Origin: JAISFI01 sp031553775
Lineage (GTDB): Bacteria > Bacteroidota > Bacteroidia > Bacteroidales > Azobacteroidaceae
DNA: 47,327 nt
NCBI GenBank assembly: GCA_031553775.1
Contig: JAVBLA010000076.1
Span: forward strand, 1 to 47,327
Direction: 5' to 3'
Below the pieces are notes generated by a model. That model was given only the letters and a program-made list of their open reading frames with translations, did no database searches and was not told the DNA's origin. Within the stretch, counting starts at the first letter, position 1; the number at the start of each line of letters is the position of its first letter. Of the stretch, positions 1 to 7,623 are shown piece after piece. The position numbers and the translations under genes are program-made.

Positions 1-92
1 ACTTTTTGTTTCAAGACAAAAAGTTATTCATCACAAGGTAATAACCTTGATTTTCACTTTTTCTATCAAGAAAAAAGGAATCTTATCAATAA
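1..92. other. Intergenic hairpins downstream of the GH130 gene
   Basis: No gene is visible here. Two perfect inverted repeats lie after the stop of the GH130 gene. One has 6-bp arms at 34-39 and 44-49 with a 4-nt loop. The other has 9-bp arms at 1-9 and 16-24 with a 6-nt loop. They may end the minus-strand transcript, but neither is followed by a clear T tract inside the window, so the terminator role is only inferred. Confidence 0.35.
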
Positions 93-1070
93 TCAAATAA
101 TAGAAGTCCTCTTAGTAAACTCAATAATCTCAGGAATATAACCAAATGCCAATCCCGTCACCGTATCCGCACAACCATAATAAACAGCAATCTTTCCTGT
201 TTTTTCATCGTGTAAAGCAGCGCAGGGGAAACAAACATTGGGAACATCTCCCACACATTCGTATATTTTCTGAGGAGAAATCAGGTAAGGTCCTGAACGG
301 AATTTTACTTTCCAGGGTTGATCGAGATCGAGGATGGCCGATCCGAAACTATAAACAAATCCGTTACAGGAAGCCAGAACTCCATGATAAACCAGAAGCC
401 ATCCTTCCGGTGTTTCGATAGGAATGGGTCCGGCGCCGATTTTCGTACATTGCCAGGCGCTGTCTTCAAAAGGAGCAGGAGCCATTACATGTCTGTGGTG
501 CCCCCAGAACTCCATATCGGGAGATTCACTGTAAAAAATATCTCCGAAGGGAGTATGACCGTTATCGCTCGGTCGGCTCAGCATGGCAAAGCGTCCGTTG
601 ATTTTCCGGGGAAACATTACCCCATTCCGGTTAAAAGGAATGAATGCATTTTCCAATTGGTGAAATATTTCAAAATCTGTTGTCCAGGCAACTCCGATGG
701 TAGGACCATGATAACCGTTGCACCAGGTTACATAATAGCGGTCTTCAATAAAACATACCCGGGGATCATATCCGTATACCCACTCTCCTATTTCCTTATC
801 ATCACAATTGAATTTCAAGGGTTCTAGGTTGATCTTCCAGTTGATGGCATCATTACTGAATCCCACATGCAGACGCATCCGGCGATTGGTGTCGTCACAA
901 CGGAACACACCTGCAAATGCATCTTTATAGCGGACCACCGCACTATTAAAAATACTATTGGAAGTCGGTAACAGATTACGCGGAATAATCGGGTTGGCAG
1001 AATAGCGCCACATTACGTCGTTACATCCTTCGGGACGGTCTTCCCAGGGGAGAATTTGATTTGTGCTCAT
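93..1070 (-). CDS. GH130 beta-1,4-mannoside phosphorylase, probably Man-GlcNAc phosphorylase
   Basis: A 325-residue GH130-type protein without a signal peptide, so probably cytoplasmic. The family cleaves beta-1,4-mannosides with phosphate, giving mannose 1-phosphate. The motif YDPRV contains Asp102, the expected catalytic acid, and the repeated bladed pattern (SAVVRY, GVAWTTDF, LLVYHGV, AVYYGCAD) fits the five-bladed propeller. The MFS transporter and secreted GH20 hexosaminidase next door match the setting of the Bacteroides enzyme that phosphorolyses beta-1,4-mannosyl-N-acetylglucosamine from N-glycans, so that substrate is inferred. Mannosyl-glucose or mannooligosaccharides remain possible. 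The ATG at 1068-1070 follows a tandem seven-base repeat (1078-1105). Confidence 0.85.
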   Translation of the reverse strand: MSTNQILPWEDRPEGCNDVMWRYSANPIIPRNLLPTSNSIFNSAVVRYKDAFAGVFRCDDTNRRMRLHVGFSNDAINWKINLEPLKFNCDDKEIGEWVYGYDPRVCFIEDRYYVTWCNGYHGPTIGVAWTTDFEIFHQLENAFIPFNRNGVMFPRKINGRFAMLSRPSDNGHTPFGDIFYSESPDMEFWGHHRHVMAPAPFEDSAWQCTKIGAGPIPIETPEGWLLVYHGVLASCNGFVYSFGSAILDLDQPWKVKFRSGPYLISPQKIYECVGDVPNVCFPCAALHDEKTGKIAVYYGCADTVTGLAFGYIPEIIEFTKRTSII

Positions 1071-1077
1071 TATAGTA

Positions 1078-1105
1078 ATTGAAAATTGATAATTGAAAAT
1101 TGAAA
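1078..1105 (-). repeat. Heptanucleotide tandem repeat before GH130 start
   Basis: Four tandem copies of ATTGAAA (one reads ATTGATA) occupy 1078-1105. In the sense of the gene this is TTTCAAT repeated, ending 7 nt before the ATG. Similar arrays precede other genes in the window (13693-13720, 13945-13972, 21043-21063). Confidence 0.85.
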
Positions 1106-1149
1106 ATGATATGTTGTTTTTTTGGAAAAATTGAAATTTTGCCGGATTT

Positions 1150-2451
1150 TTATTCTTGTTGTCCCGGTAGATTCTCCTCTATGGCATTCTGTTTATCCGG
1201 ATAGGCGAACGGAACAAAATAAGTAGCCAGGAATGCAGGAATGGTAGCAAACAGTACAAATACAAAAAAGTATTTATAGCCTAACCAATCGCTCATAAAA
1301 CCACTCATCATTCCCGGCAACATTACACCCAGGTTCATGATACCTGTAGCAAAGGCATAGTGTGCCATCTGATGTTTTCCCGGAGCCACCTGTTGCATCA
1401 TAAACAAAGTAAGCCCTACAAAACCAAAGCCGTATCCGAAATATTCGAATACGATTGCACTTCCAATCAGCCAGCCACTGGAAGGCTGGTAAAGGGCCAG
1501 CAAGAAATAAACAACAAATGGTATATTAAAGGCACAGCATAGAGTAAACAGTGTTCTTTTCAATCCTTTAGCAGCGATATAATAACCCGAGAGGAAAGAT
1601 CCCAGCACAAATGCAGCCGCACCACAGGTTCCATAGTATAGTCCTATTTCCTGTTCCGTCAAATTAAGCCCCTGGTTTTCCAGCGGGGCTTTCAGAAACA
1701 AAGGCACAATCTTCATTACAAAGCCTTCAGCAAAACGGAACAGGATAATAAAACTGATATACCAAAGAATATTTTTCTTTTCAAAGAAGCTGCGGATAAC
1801 TTCCCACAGACTGTTCATACTTTCTTTCAGTGAACGCACTTCAGTCGAAGCACTTCCTCCGGAAGGCAGAGCTTTGATATGATAAAATCCCATCAGAAGC
1901 ATAATCATTCCACAGAGGCTCATAATGATCATCCAGGCATTTACATTTCCGTATTTACCGATCAGAAAACCTGCCAGATAGACTAAACCTCCGGAAGCAA
2001 CAATCTTTGCCAGGTTATAAAATGCACCTTGCCATCCGATATATTTTGCCTGATCGGCCTTACTCAGTTCCGTCATGTAAACCCCATCCGTAGCAATATC
2101 ATGAGTTGCTCCACTGAATGCAATGATAGCCAGAAGAGCCACAGCAACACAAAAAAAGTGAGGCAGTTGTAAAGAAAGGGCTACGAGGCCGAACACAATA
2201 CCGGTAATGATCTGTGTTAATATCACAAAAAACTTTTTTGTTTTGAACATTCCCAGAAAAGGGCTCCAAAGCGGTTTCAATGTCCAGGGGAGCATGATCA
2301 GAGAAGTCCAGAAAGCAATTTGGGTGTCTGAGACCTCCAAACCTTTAAACATCAGTACGGAAACCATATTGAGCACAACAAAGGGGAGGCCCATGGCAAA
2401 GTAAACTGTTGGTATCCAGGTTACCGGATTTTTAGTGGTTTTATTTTTCAT
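1150..2451 (-). CDS. MFS sugar transporter (AmpG-like)
   Basis: A 433-residue integral membrane protein with about 12 hydrophobic segments and a short polar C-terminal tail. The opening PTVYFAMGLPF followed by the D-x-Q-I-A-F-W-T-S pattern and a TLKPLWSP loop is typical of the AmpG/SLC33-like branch of the major facilitator family in Bacteroidetes. It sits between a GH130 phosphorylase and a secreted hexosaminidase, all on the minus strand with gaps of 79 and 25 bp. It probably imports the disaccharide that the phosphorylase cleaves, but the substrate is inferred from neighbours only. Residues 195-215 form the usual central cytoplasmic loop. Confidence 0.8.
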   Translation of the reverse strand: MKNKTTKNPVTWIPTVYFAMGLPFVVLNMVSVLMFKGLEVSDTQIAFWTSLIMLPWTLKPLWSPFLGMFKTKKFFVILTQIITGIVFGLVALSLQLPHFFCVAVALLAIIAFSGATHDIATDGVYMTELSKADQAKYIGWQGAFYNLAKIVASGGLVYLAGFLIGKYGNVNAWMIIMSLCGMIMLLMGFYHIKALPSGGSASTEVRSLKESMNSLWEVIRSFFEKKNILWYISFIILFRFAEGFVMKIVPLFLKAPLENQGLNLTEQEIGLYYGTCGAAAFVLGSFLSGYYIAAKGLKRTLFTLCCAFNIPFVVYFLLALYQPSSGWLIGSAIVFEYFGYGFGFVGLTLFMMQQVAPGKHQMAHYAFATGIMNLGVMLPGMMSGFMSDWLGYKYFFVFVLFATIPAFLATYFVPFAYPDKQNAIEENLPGQQE

Positions 2452-2476
2452 GATCGGGTAAAGTTAGCGTTTTTTT

Positions 2477-4816
2477 TTATTCAGCCATGATTTCATCCAC
2501 GAATAAAAATCCTTTATTACCCTTGGCTCCGTGCCAATCGGGTATTTTTGATGTGGTGTGCATAACTATCCTGAGTTTTTTTACAGATTTTTTTTCAAAA
2601 GAACAGTCATATTCTTTCAATCCGTCAGTATCCGTAGGCTTCGCTAACGGGATTTCTTCTTTATAGACTTCTAAAAAGGACGATCCGTCTTCCGATCCGT
2701 AGACTTCTATTTTCACGGGAGGGAAAATCCACTCTCCCAATTGAATCAAAGTACCCATTTTAACCGTCGATATCTCTTCCGGATCCCGGAAAGTAAGCGT
2801 CACATCGAGCGGTTCATCCAGATAACCCAGCCAGCATCCGTTGGCATAGTTAAAATCGCCGCGAATTCCGTCGACAAGTACGGAAGCTCCGGCATAAGTA
2901 TATTTATCTTTGGGATTGGTATTCAAGATCAGTTCTTTTCCCGTTGCTTTATTGAACAGAAATGATTTAGTAAATGTACGGGTCTCAACTCCCTCTCTTT
3001 TAACAATTGCTTTTAATGTGCATGAATGGGTAATGGCTACGGGAGACTGATAAAGAGTACTTTTCTCAGTGGGTTCCGTTCCGTCGGTCGTAAGATACAC
3101 CGGTGCATTCCCCTGTGTTTGCAGCACTACCTCAACGGCTTGTTTTTCCGGATTAACGCCATAGCTTGCAGAAACCTCATAAATATGTTTGGCATAATTA
3201 TACCCCATTACATCATAGATTTTTGTCTGATGATCAAGGCTATTAAGGAAACGGGACCATTCTTTATTGTCGATTTGTGTCCACTGCACTTCGCTTAGTG
3301 CGGCCAGACGCGGCAATAACATATATTCAAGATGCTCATTGGTCAGAATATATTCCGACCATAAATTTGCCTGCACCCCGATGATATGTTTTTTTTCATT
3401 TTCCTGCAATGATGCAGGAATAGGATCGAATGAATAAACTTTTTCAATAGGCACATATCCTCCGATTCCAAAAGGTTCGTTTTCCGTATCCAAAGATTGG
3501 TAATAGTCGAAATACATGTAAGACGTCGGTGTCATAATCACATCATGTCCGAGACGGGCAGCTTCTATTCCGCCCTCTACCCCTCTCCAAGACATTACAG
3601 TAGCATTAGGAGCCAGCTGACCTTCCAGGATCTCATCCCATCCGATGATTCTCCGGCCATGATCGTTCAGGAATTTCTCCACCCGGGCGGTGACGTAGCT
3701 TTGCAGATAATGTTCTGCAGTATGTTTATCGTCTGATCTTAAACCCAGTTCCTTTATTTTCGCCTGACAACGGGGACATTTTTCCCAACGGATCTTGGGA
3801 GATTCATCTCCTCCGATATGGATATACTCAGAGGGAAAGAGTTCCATGACTTCAGTCAGAACATTCTCAACAAAAGTAAATGTAGATTCCTTCCCTGCAC
3901 ACAAAACATCATCCCGGACACCCCATTGTCCCGATACTTCATACGGTCCACCCGTACAACCTAATTCAGGATAACAAGCCATCGCTGCAAGCATATGTCC
4001 CGGCAAGTCTATTTCCGGAATCACGGTAATAAAACGTTCGGCGGCATAAGCCACAACATCCCGGACCTCTTCTTTGGTAAAAAAGCCTCCATAAGGAGTA
4101 TGATCGTAAGTTTCCCATTCTTTTTTGATCATGGTTTTTTTACGGATACTGCCATATTCCGTTAAACGAGGATAAGATTCGATCTCAATTCTCCAACCCT
4201 GATCATCTGTGAGGTGCCAGTGTAAAGTATTAAGTTTATACACTGCCAGAATATCGATATAACGTTTGACTTCATTTATATCAAAAAAATGACGGGCAAC
4301 ATCCATGTGCATTCCCCTGTACTTGAAACGGGGAGCATCTTCGATTTTCACACAGGGGAGATTCCAATCGGTTGGCACAATCACATTTCCGTAAACAGCA
4401 GCCGGTAATAATTGTTTTATCGTCTGGATGGCATAAAAGAAACCAGGAGCACCTGAAGCCTCTATCCGTATCTTATTCTTAGCAATATCAAGCATATATC
4501 CTTCAACAGGACGGTTTTCGTTAATAATAAATGTAATGGAGTTATCCCTTGCTCCCTGTTCTTCTGCAATTTCTTCTATCAGCAAAATTCCGGAAGTTTT
4601 CTGAAACTGGTCTACAAACTGCCTGGCAACAAGACGGGTCAGGCTATCAGATACTGCAGGAAATACAATCTTACAACCATCATTTAATACAAAATGACCT
4701 TCTCCAGGGGACAATGTATTCGGATAAGGTATGATATCATAGGAATTTTTTTCCATTTGACTACAGGAAACAAAAAAACACAGGGCAGTTACGCAGATTA
4801 AAATGTGCTTACTCAT
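2477..4816 (-). CDS. GH20 beta-N-acetylhexosaminidase lipoprotein
   Basis: A 779-residue exported enzyme. The start MSKHILICVTALCFFVSCS is a lipoprotein signal with Cys18 as the lipidation site. An N-terminal GH20b domain (about 25-155) is followed by the catalytic barrel (about 160-500). HIGGDE places the catalytic Asp-Glu pair at 337-338. The C-terminal part contains a chitobiase-like segment (TDGTEPTEKS) and a discoidin-like domain at the end. It removes terminal GlcNAc or GalNAc from glycans in the periplasm or at the surface. The downstream MFS and GH130 genes suggest that it trims N-glycans or related host glycans before import of the core disaccharide. Confidence 0.92.
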   Translation of the reverse strand: MSKHILICVTALCFFVSCSQMEKNSYDIIPYPNTLSPGEGHFVLNDGCKIVFPAVSDSLTRLVARQFVDQFQKTSGILLIEEIAEEQGARDNSITFIINENRPVEGYMLDIAKNKIRIEASGAPGFFYAIQTIKQLLPAAVYGNVIVPTDWNLPCVKIEDAPRFKYRGMHMDVARHFFDINEVKRYIDILAVYKLNTLHWHLTDDQGWRIEIESYPRLTEYGSIRKKTMIKKEWETYDHTPYGGFFTKEEVRDVVAYAAERFITVIPEIDLPGHMLAAMACYPELGCTGGPYEVSGQWGVRDDVLCAGKESTFTFVENVLTEVMELFPSEYIHIGGDESPKIRWEKCPRCQAKIKELGLRSDDKHTAEHYLQSYVTARVEKFLNDHGRRIIGWDEILEGQLAPNATVMSWRGVEGGIEAARLGHDVIMTPTSYMYFDYYQSLDTENEPFGIGGYVPIEKVYSFDPIPASLQENEKKHIIGVQANLWSEYILTNEHLEYMLLPRLAALSEVQWTQIDNKEWSRFLNSLDHQTKIYDVMGYNYAKHIYEVSASYGVNPEKQAVEVVLQTQGNAPVYLTTDGTEPTEKSTLYQSPVAITHSCTLKAIVKREGVETRTFTKSFLFNKATGKELILNTNPKDKYTYAGASVLVDGIRGDFNYANGCWLGYLDEPLDVTLTFRDPEEISTVKMGTLIQLGEWIFPPVKIEVYGSEDGSSFLEVYKEEIPLAKPTDTDGLKEYDCSFEKKSVKKLRIVMHTTSKIPDWHGAKGNKGFLFVDEIMAE

Positions 4817-4933
4817 GATCTTCAGAAGAATTGTTATTATGTTTATAAAATTACTTGCTGTATATATAGCAATTCAGAATCAAAAAACCCTCAATTCATT
4901 AAGCAAATTTAATCTTAATTACGCTTTACAAAC

Positions 4934-4964
4934 AAAAAAAAGGCGAACTACCAGTCCACCTTTT
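4934..4964 (-). terminator. Terminator of the coiled-coil lipoprotein gene
   Basis: An imperfect hairpin (outer arms AAAAGG/CCTTTT, inner arms ACT/AGT, two mismatches, 3-nt loop) is followed on the minus strand by a run of eight T residues (A run 4934-4941). It lies about 20 bp after the lipoprotein stop codon and before the GH20 start. Confidence 0.6.
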
Positions 4965-4982
4965 CCATTACAGAAAATATTT

Positions 4983-5843
4983 TTAGAGATCCACTTCAAT
5001 TACCAGGTACCGTCCGATACTCCAGAATTCTTTCACATCCAGAATTTTGAAAGTTAATTCTTTAGTCTGCGGATCGGCCACAAACTCATAGCTATTATCC
5101 GGATGAGAAGATTTGAGTTTTGCTTTTTTGGCATGCAGGGAAATCGATGTTTTCTGACGAACATCCATTTTAGTGAAATATTCTTTATTGAAACCCGGTT
5201 GCAAAGCTTTTTCCGCACTGAAACCGCCACCGACTAAAATTTTCTGATCTTTCAATTCCTTGGAAGTTCCGAAACAATAATAAGCCGTATGCAGAGAAGC
5301 ATCCTGTTCTTCGATCACAGCATCCTGAATGGTGGAACGGGTAGCCAGAGCGGCGACAACTTCATCCAGTTCTGCAATCCGCACATCCCGCGATGCAAGT
5401 TGTTGTTGTAATTCAGAGATAGTTGCTGTTTTTTCATCCATTTCAGCCTGCATCTTATCTATCAATTTTTTCAGTTCGGCCGATTGAACATTGCTCTTTT
5501 TTAATTGAGATTGCAATTTGGCTAATTGTTCTTTGTTTTTTGTCAGCGTTTCCGCCAGTAATTTCATGTCGCTGTTGATGCGTTCCTTCACGGTAGGGGT
5601 TAATTCACCACCTTTAGAGGACTGTACGGTCAGGTAATTTTCAGCTGCTTTAATTTTCTGGAAATTATCGTCGATTTCGTTCAACAGGCTGAGTAGATCT
5701 TCCATTTCTTCACTTCCTTTAGTTGCAAGCAACCTCAAAGAATCGTTTTCCTGTTGTAAAGTTTGCATTTCAGCCGTTTTTTTATTGTCACAAGCTGAGA
5801 ATAACACTGCAACACATGTAAATACCAATACTAACTGTTTCAT
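4983..5843 (-). CDS. Coiled-coil lipoprotein, possibly Cbp1-like adhesin
   Basis: The start at MKQLVLVFTCVAVLFSACD gives a classic lipoprotein signal, with the Cys about 18 residues in. An in-frame ATG 12 codons upstream would bury that signal. Residues about 20-185 are a long heptad-rich coiled coil (many L, E, K, Q), followed by a compact C-terminal domain of about 100 residues. The layout resembles Bacteroidales lipoproteins annotated as Cbp1-family collagen-binding adhesins, but I am unsure of that name. The protein is probably anchored in the outer membrane. It lies downstream of rsmI and ends at its own terminator. No enzyme motif is visible. Confidence 0.75.
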   Translation of the reverse strand: MKQLVLVFTCVAVLFSACDNKKTAEMQTLQQENDSLRLLATKGSEEMEDLLSLLNEIDDNFQKIKAAENYLTVQSSKGGELTPTVKERINSDMKLLAETLTKNKEQLAKLQSQLKKSNVQSAELKKLIDKMQAEMDEKTATISELQQQLASRDVRIAELDEVVAALATRSTIQDAVIEEQDASLHTAYYCFGTSKELKDQKILVGGGFSAEKALQPGFNKEYFTKMDVRQKTSISLHAKKAKLKSSHPDNSYEFVADPQTKELTFKILDVKEFWSIGRYLVIEVDL

Positions 5844-5924
5844 AATGAATCTATTAAAAATTAATGTTAATGACATCATTTTATACTCAAAATTCAGATA
5901 AAGAACCCATGATCCGCAACCGGA

Positions 5925-6626
5925 TCAATTGCTGTCTTTTCCTGTAAGAATTATAACAAACTCTCCCCTCGGTTCGTTCACAGAAAAATGAGAAATTATT
6001 TCCCGGAGCGTTCCCCGGACTGTTTCTTCGAATTTTTTGGAAATTTCGCGGGAGACTGATACCTGGCGTTCTTCTCCCATGTGTTCTGAGAGTTGGATCA
6101 ATGTTTTCAGGACACGGAAAGGAGATTCGTAAAAGATGATAGTCCGGGGTTCTTCCGCTAACTGCGACAACCGGGTTTGGCGTCCTTTTTTATGCGGAAG
6201 AAATCCTTCAAAGCAAAAACGATCGTTGGGAAATCCCGAATCGACCAGTGCCGGGATCAGAGCCGTAGCTCCCGGAAGGCATTCCACATCCAGTCCCTGT
6301 GCAATACATTCTCTGATCAGCAAAAAACCGGGATCGGAAATACCAGGTGTTCCCGCATCAGAAACCAGGGCGATATTTTCCCCTGTTTTCAGGCGGGTAA
6401 CGATTGACTGCACCGTTTGATGTTCATTGAACTTATGGTGCGGCATCATTTTGTTCCGGATGTCAAAATGTTTCAATAATATACCCGTAGTGCGGGTATC
6501 TTCTGCCAGGATGAGATCAGCTTCTTTCAGTATCCTGACGGCACGGTAGGTCATATCTTCCAGGTTACCTACAGGCGTCGGGACGACATACAGTTTCCGG
6601 GAATCCATATTTTTTGCTTCAGACAT
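5925..6626 (-). CDS. rsmI: 16S rRNA (cytidine-1402-2'-O)-methyltransferase RsmI
   Basis: A 233-residue SAM-dependent tetrapyrrole-methylase-fold enzyme that methylates the ribose of C1402 in 16S rRNA. The diagnostic strings are all present: VVPTPVGNLEDMT near the start, AEDTRTTG, SDAGTPGISDPG and LPGATALIPAL. The length fits the family. The ATG lies just inside the end of the upstream gene (8-bp overlap, TATGTCTGA arrangement), which suggests translational coupling. A second Met at residue 7 is a possible alternative start. A 7-bp hairpin (5910-5927) overlaps its stop codon but lacks a strong T tract. Confidence 0.96.
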   Translation of the reverse strand: MSEAKNMDSRKLYVVPTPVGNLEDMTYRAVRILKEADLILAEDTRTTGILLKHFDIRNKMMPHHKFNEHQTVQSIVTRLKTGENIALVSDAGTPGISDPGFLLIRECIAQGLDVECLPGATALIPALVDSGFPNDRFCFEGFLPHKKGRQTRLSQLAEEPRTIIFYESPFRVLKTLIQLSEHMGEERQVSVSREISKKFEETVRGTLREIISHFSVNEPRGEFVIILTGKDSN

Positions 6627-7305
6627 ATACTTTTTCCAGTAAGATCCTGAAATCGGCAGGCACTTCTTCTTCCCAGTTCCAATTGAAACGGGAATTCACA
6701 TAGGATAAAACATCATTCAGGGAAGACAAAGTACTCAGAAACGCGACTGTCTCGTCCATCAACTCCCTGTTTCCGGAGAATAATTCCCGTTGAAAACGGA
6801 AGCGGTCATTCAGGCTCATGGCTTTTTTCAGATCTGTTATTACCTGTTTTTCTATAATTTCTTTGAGCAGAACAGTTTCATCCGGATGGATTTGCCGGGT
6901 ATTTTCCGGCACAGGAATGTTCTCTATAGCTACAATCGTATCCGGAGATTCCGGTATGGGAGTATCTACCGCATCCAAAACCATATCAGGAATTTGCGGC
7001 ACAGAGTCATCCGCTATAGTTGAAACAGGTTTCGGAATTTCCGGCACATCAGAAAGCAATGGTTTTACAGAAAGCTGTTCAGACCAAATTTCCTTATGAG
7101 CATGCAATTGTTGTTTCATTCGCTCCACCTGAGATTCCTCCACAGATTGTAAAAGTGTAGTGATCTGTTTCAATACATCGTATGATTGGCTGAAAAAAGA
7201 CAAGGGCAGAATCTCGGCATCGCGTACCTGCAACAATCCTGCATCAAACATCCTGGAAAGATTGGAAAGTTCCTCCAATTGTTTTTTATACGGCATAGCT
7301 TCCAT
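6619..7305 (-). CDS. Conserved hypothetical protein upstream of rsmI
   Basis: A 228-residue protein without signal peptide or membrane segment. Three parts can be seen: a helical N-terminus (1-85), a proline/valine-rich low-complexity linker with repeated VPE/IPE-like steps (about 88-140), and a helical C-terminal domain (about 145-228) with LNDRFRFQRELF. That C-terminal domain resembles unnamed Bacteroidales proteins found beside rsmI. Function is unknown; the linker suggests two domains tethered flexibly. It overlaps rsmI by 8 bp and is probably its operon partner. A Met at residue 4 is an alternative start. Confidence 0.8.
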   Translation of the reverse strand: MEAMPYKKQLEELSNLSRMFDAGLLQVRDAEILPLSFFSQSYDVLKQITTLLQSVEESQVERMKQQLHAHKEIWSEQLSVKPLLSDVPEIPKPVSTIADDSVPQIPDMVLDAVDTPIPESPDTIVAIENIPVPENTRQIHPDETVLLKEIIEKQVITDLKKAMSLNDRFRFQRELFSGNRELMDETVAFLSTLSSLNDVLSYVNSRFNWNWEEEVPADFRILLEKVYV

Positions 7306-7316
7306 TTTTTATGGTG

Positions 7317-7324
7317 CAAAGCTA
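7317..7324 (-). promoter_or_regulatory. Promoter -7 box for the hypothetical-rsmI operon
   Basis: On the minus strand this reads TAGCTTTG, which fits the Bacteroidetes TAnnTTTG consensus, about 12 bp before the gene start. No TTTG is seen at the expected upstream distance, so support is partial. Confidence 0.5.
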
Positions 7325-7524
7325 CATAAAATTTTTAATTGTATGCATTTTAGCGGTTTCTTCGGAGCTTATTTTTGCAAAATTTACAAAAGCTTACGGC
7401 CCGTTGATATTTGTTGATTGCCTGGTGATCCGCAACAAAACAATATCCTAATAGTCGAGGAAGATTACTTCTCGTTTTTTTTCACAATGTCAAGAAGTAA
7501 AACTTTAAATAATTCTTAAATATA

Positions 7525-7610
7525 ATACTTATACATAAGTATAGATATATAGATAATAGAATTTATAAATAAGTATTTTAAAAATATTTTTCATACCTTT
7601 GTATAAGTAT
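7525..7610 (+). promoter_or_regulatory. ATPase promoter with evenly spaced ATAAGTAT sites
   Basis: The -7 box TACCTTTG is at 7594-7601, 23 bp before the ATPase ATG. The octamer ATAAGTAT occurs at 7535, 7569 and 7603, exactly 34 bp apart each time. An inverted copy at 7525-7532 makes an 18-bp palindrome with the first. The second copy sits near -33 and the third just downstream of the -7 box, as operator sites would. Operator function is inferred; the sequence context is very AT-rich. Confidence 0.55.
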
Positions 7611-7623
7611 ATTTTATAACAAA

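Larger units (their letters stand above)
7306..7623. other. AT-rich intergenic region, divergent
   Basis: A 318-bp stretch without a gene between the minus-strand rsmI operon and the plus-strand ATPase gene. It holds a -7 box on each strand (7317-7324 minus, 7594-7601 plus) and a very AT-rich right half with spaced ATAAGTAT sites. The left half (7325-7500) shows nothing else I recognise. Confidence 0.7.

Noticed and set aside
5910..5927. A 7-bp hairpin with a CAAC loop over the rsmI stop
   Set aside because: It lacks a T tract on the minus strand, so it was not called a terminator.
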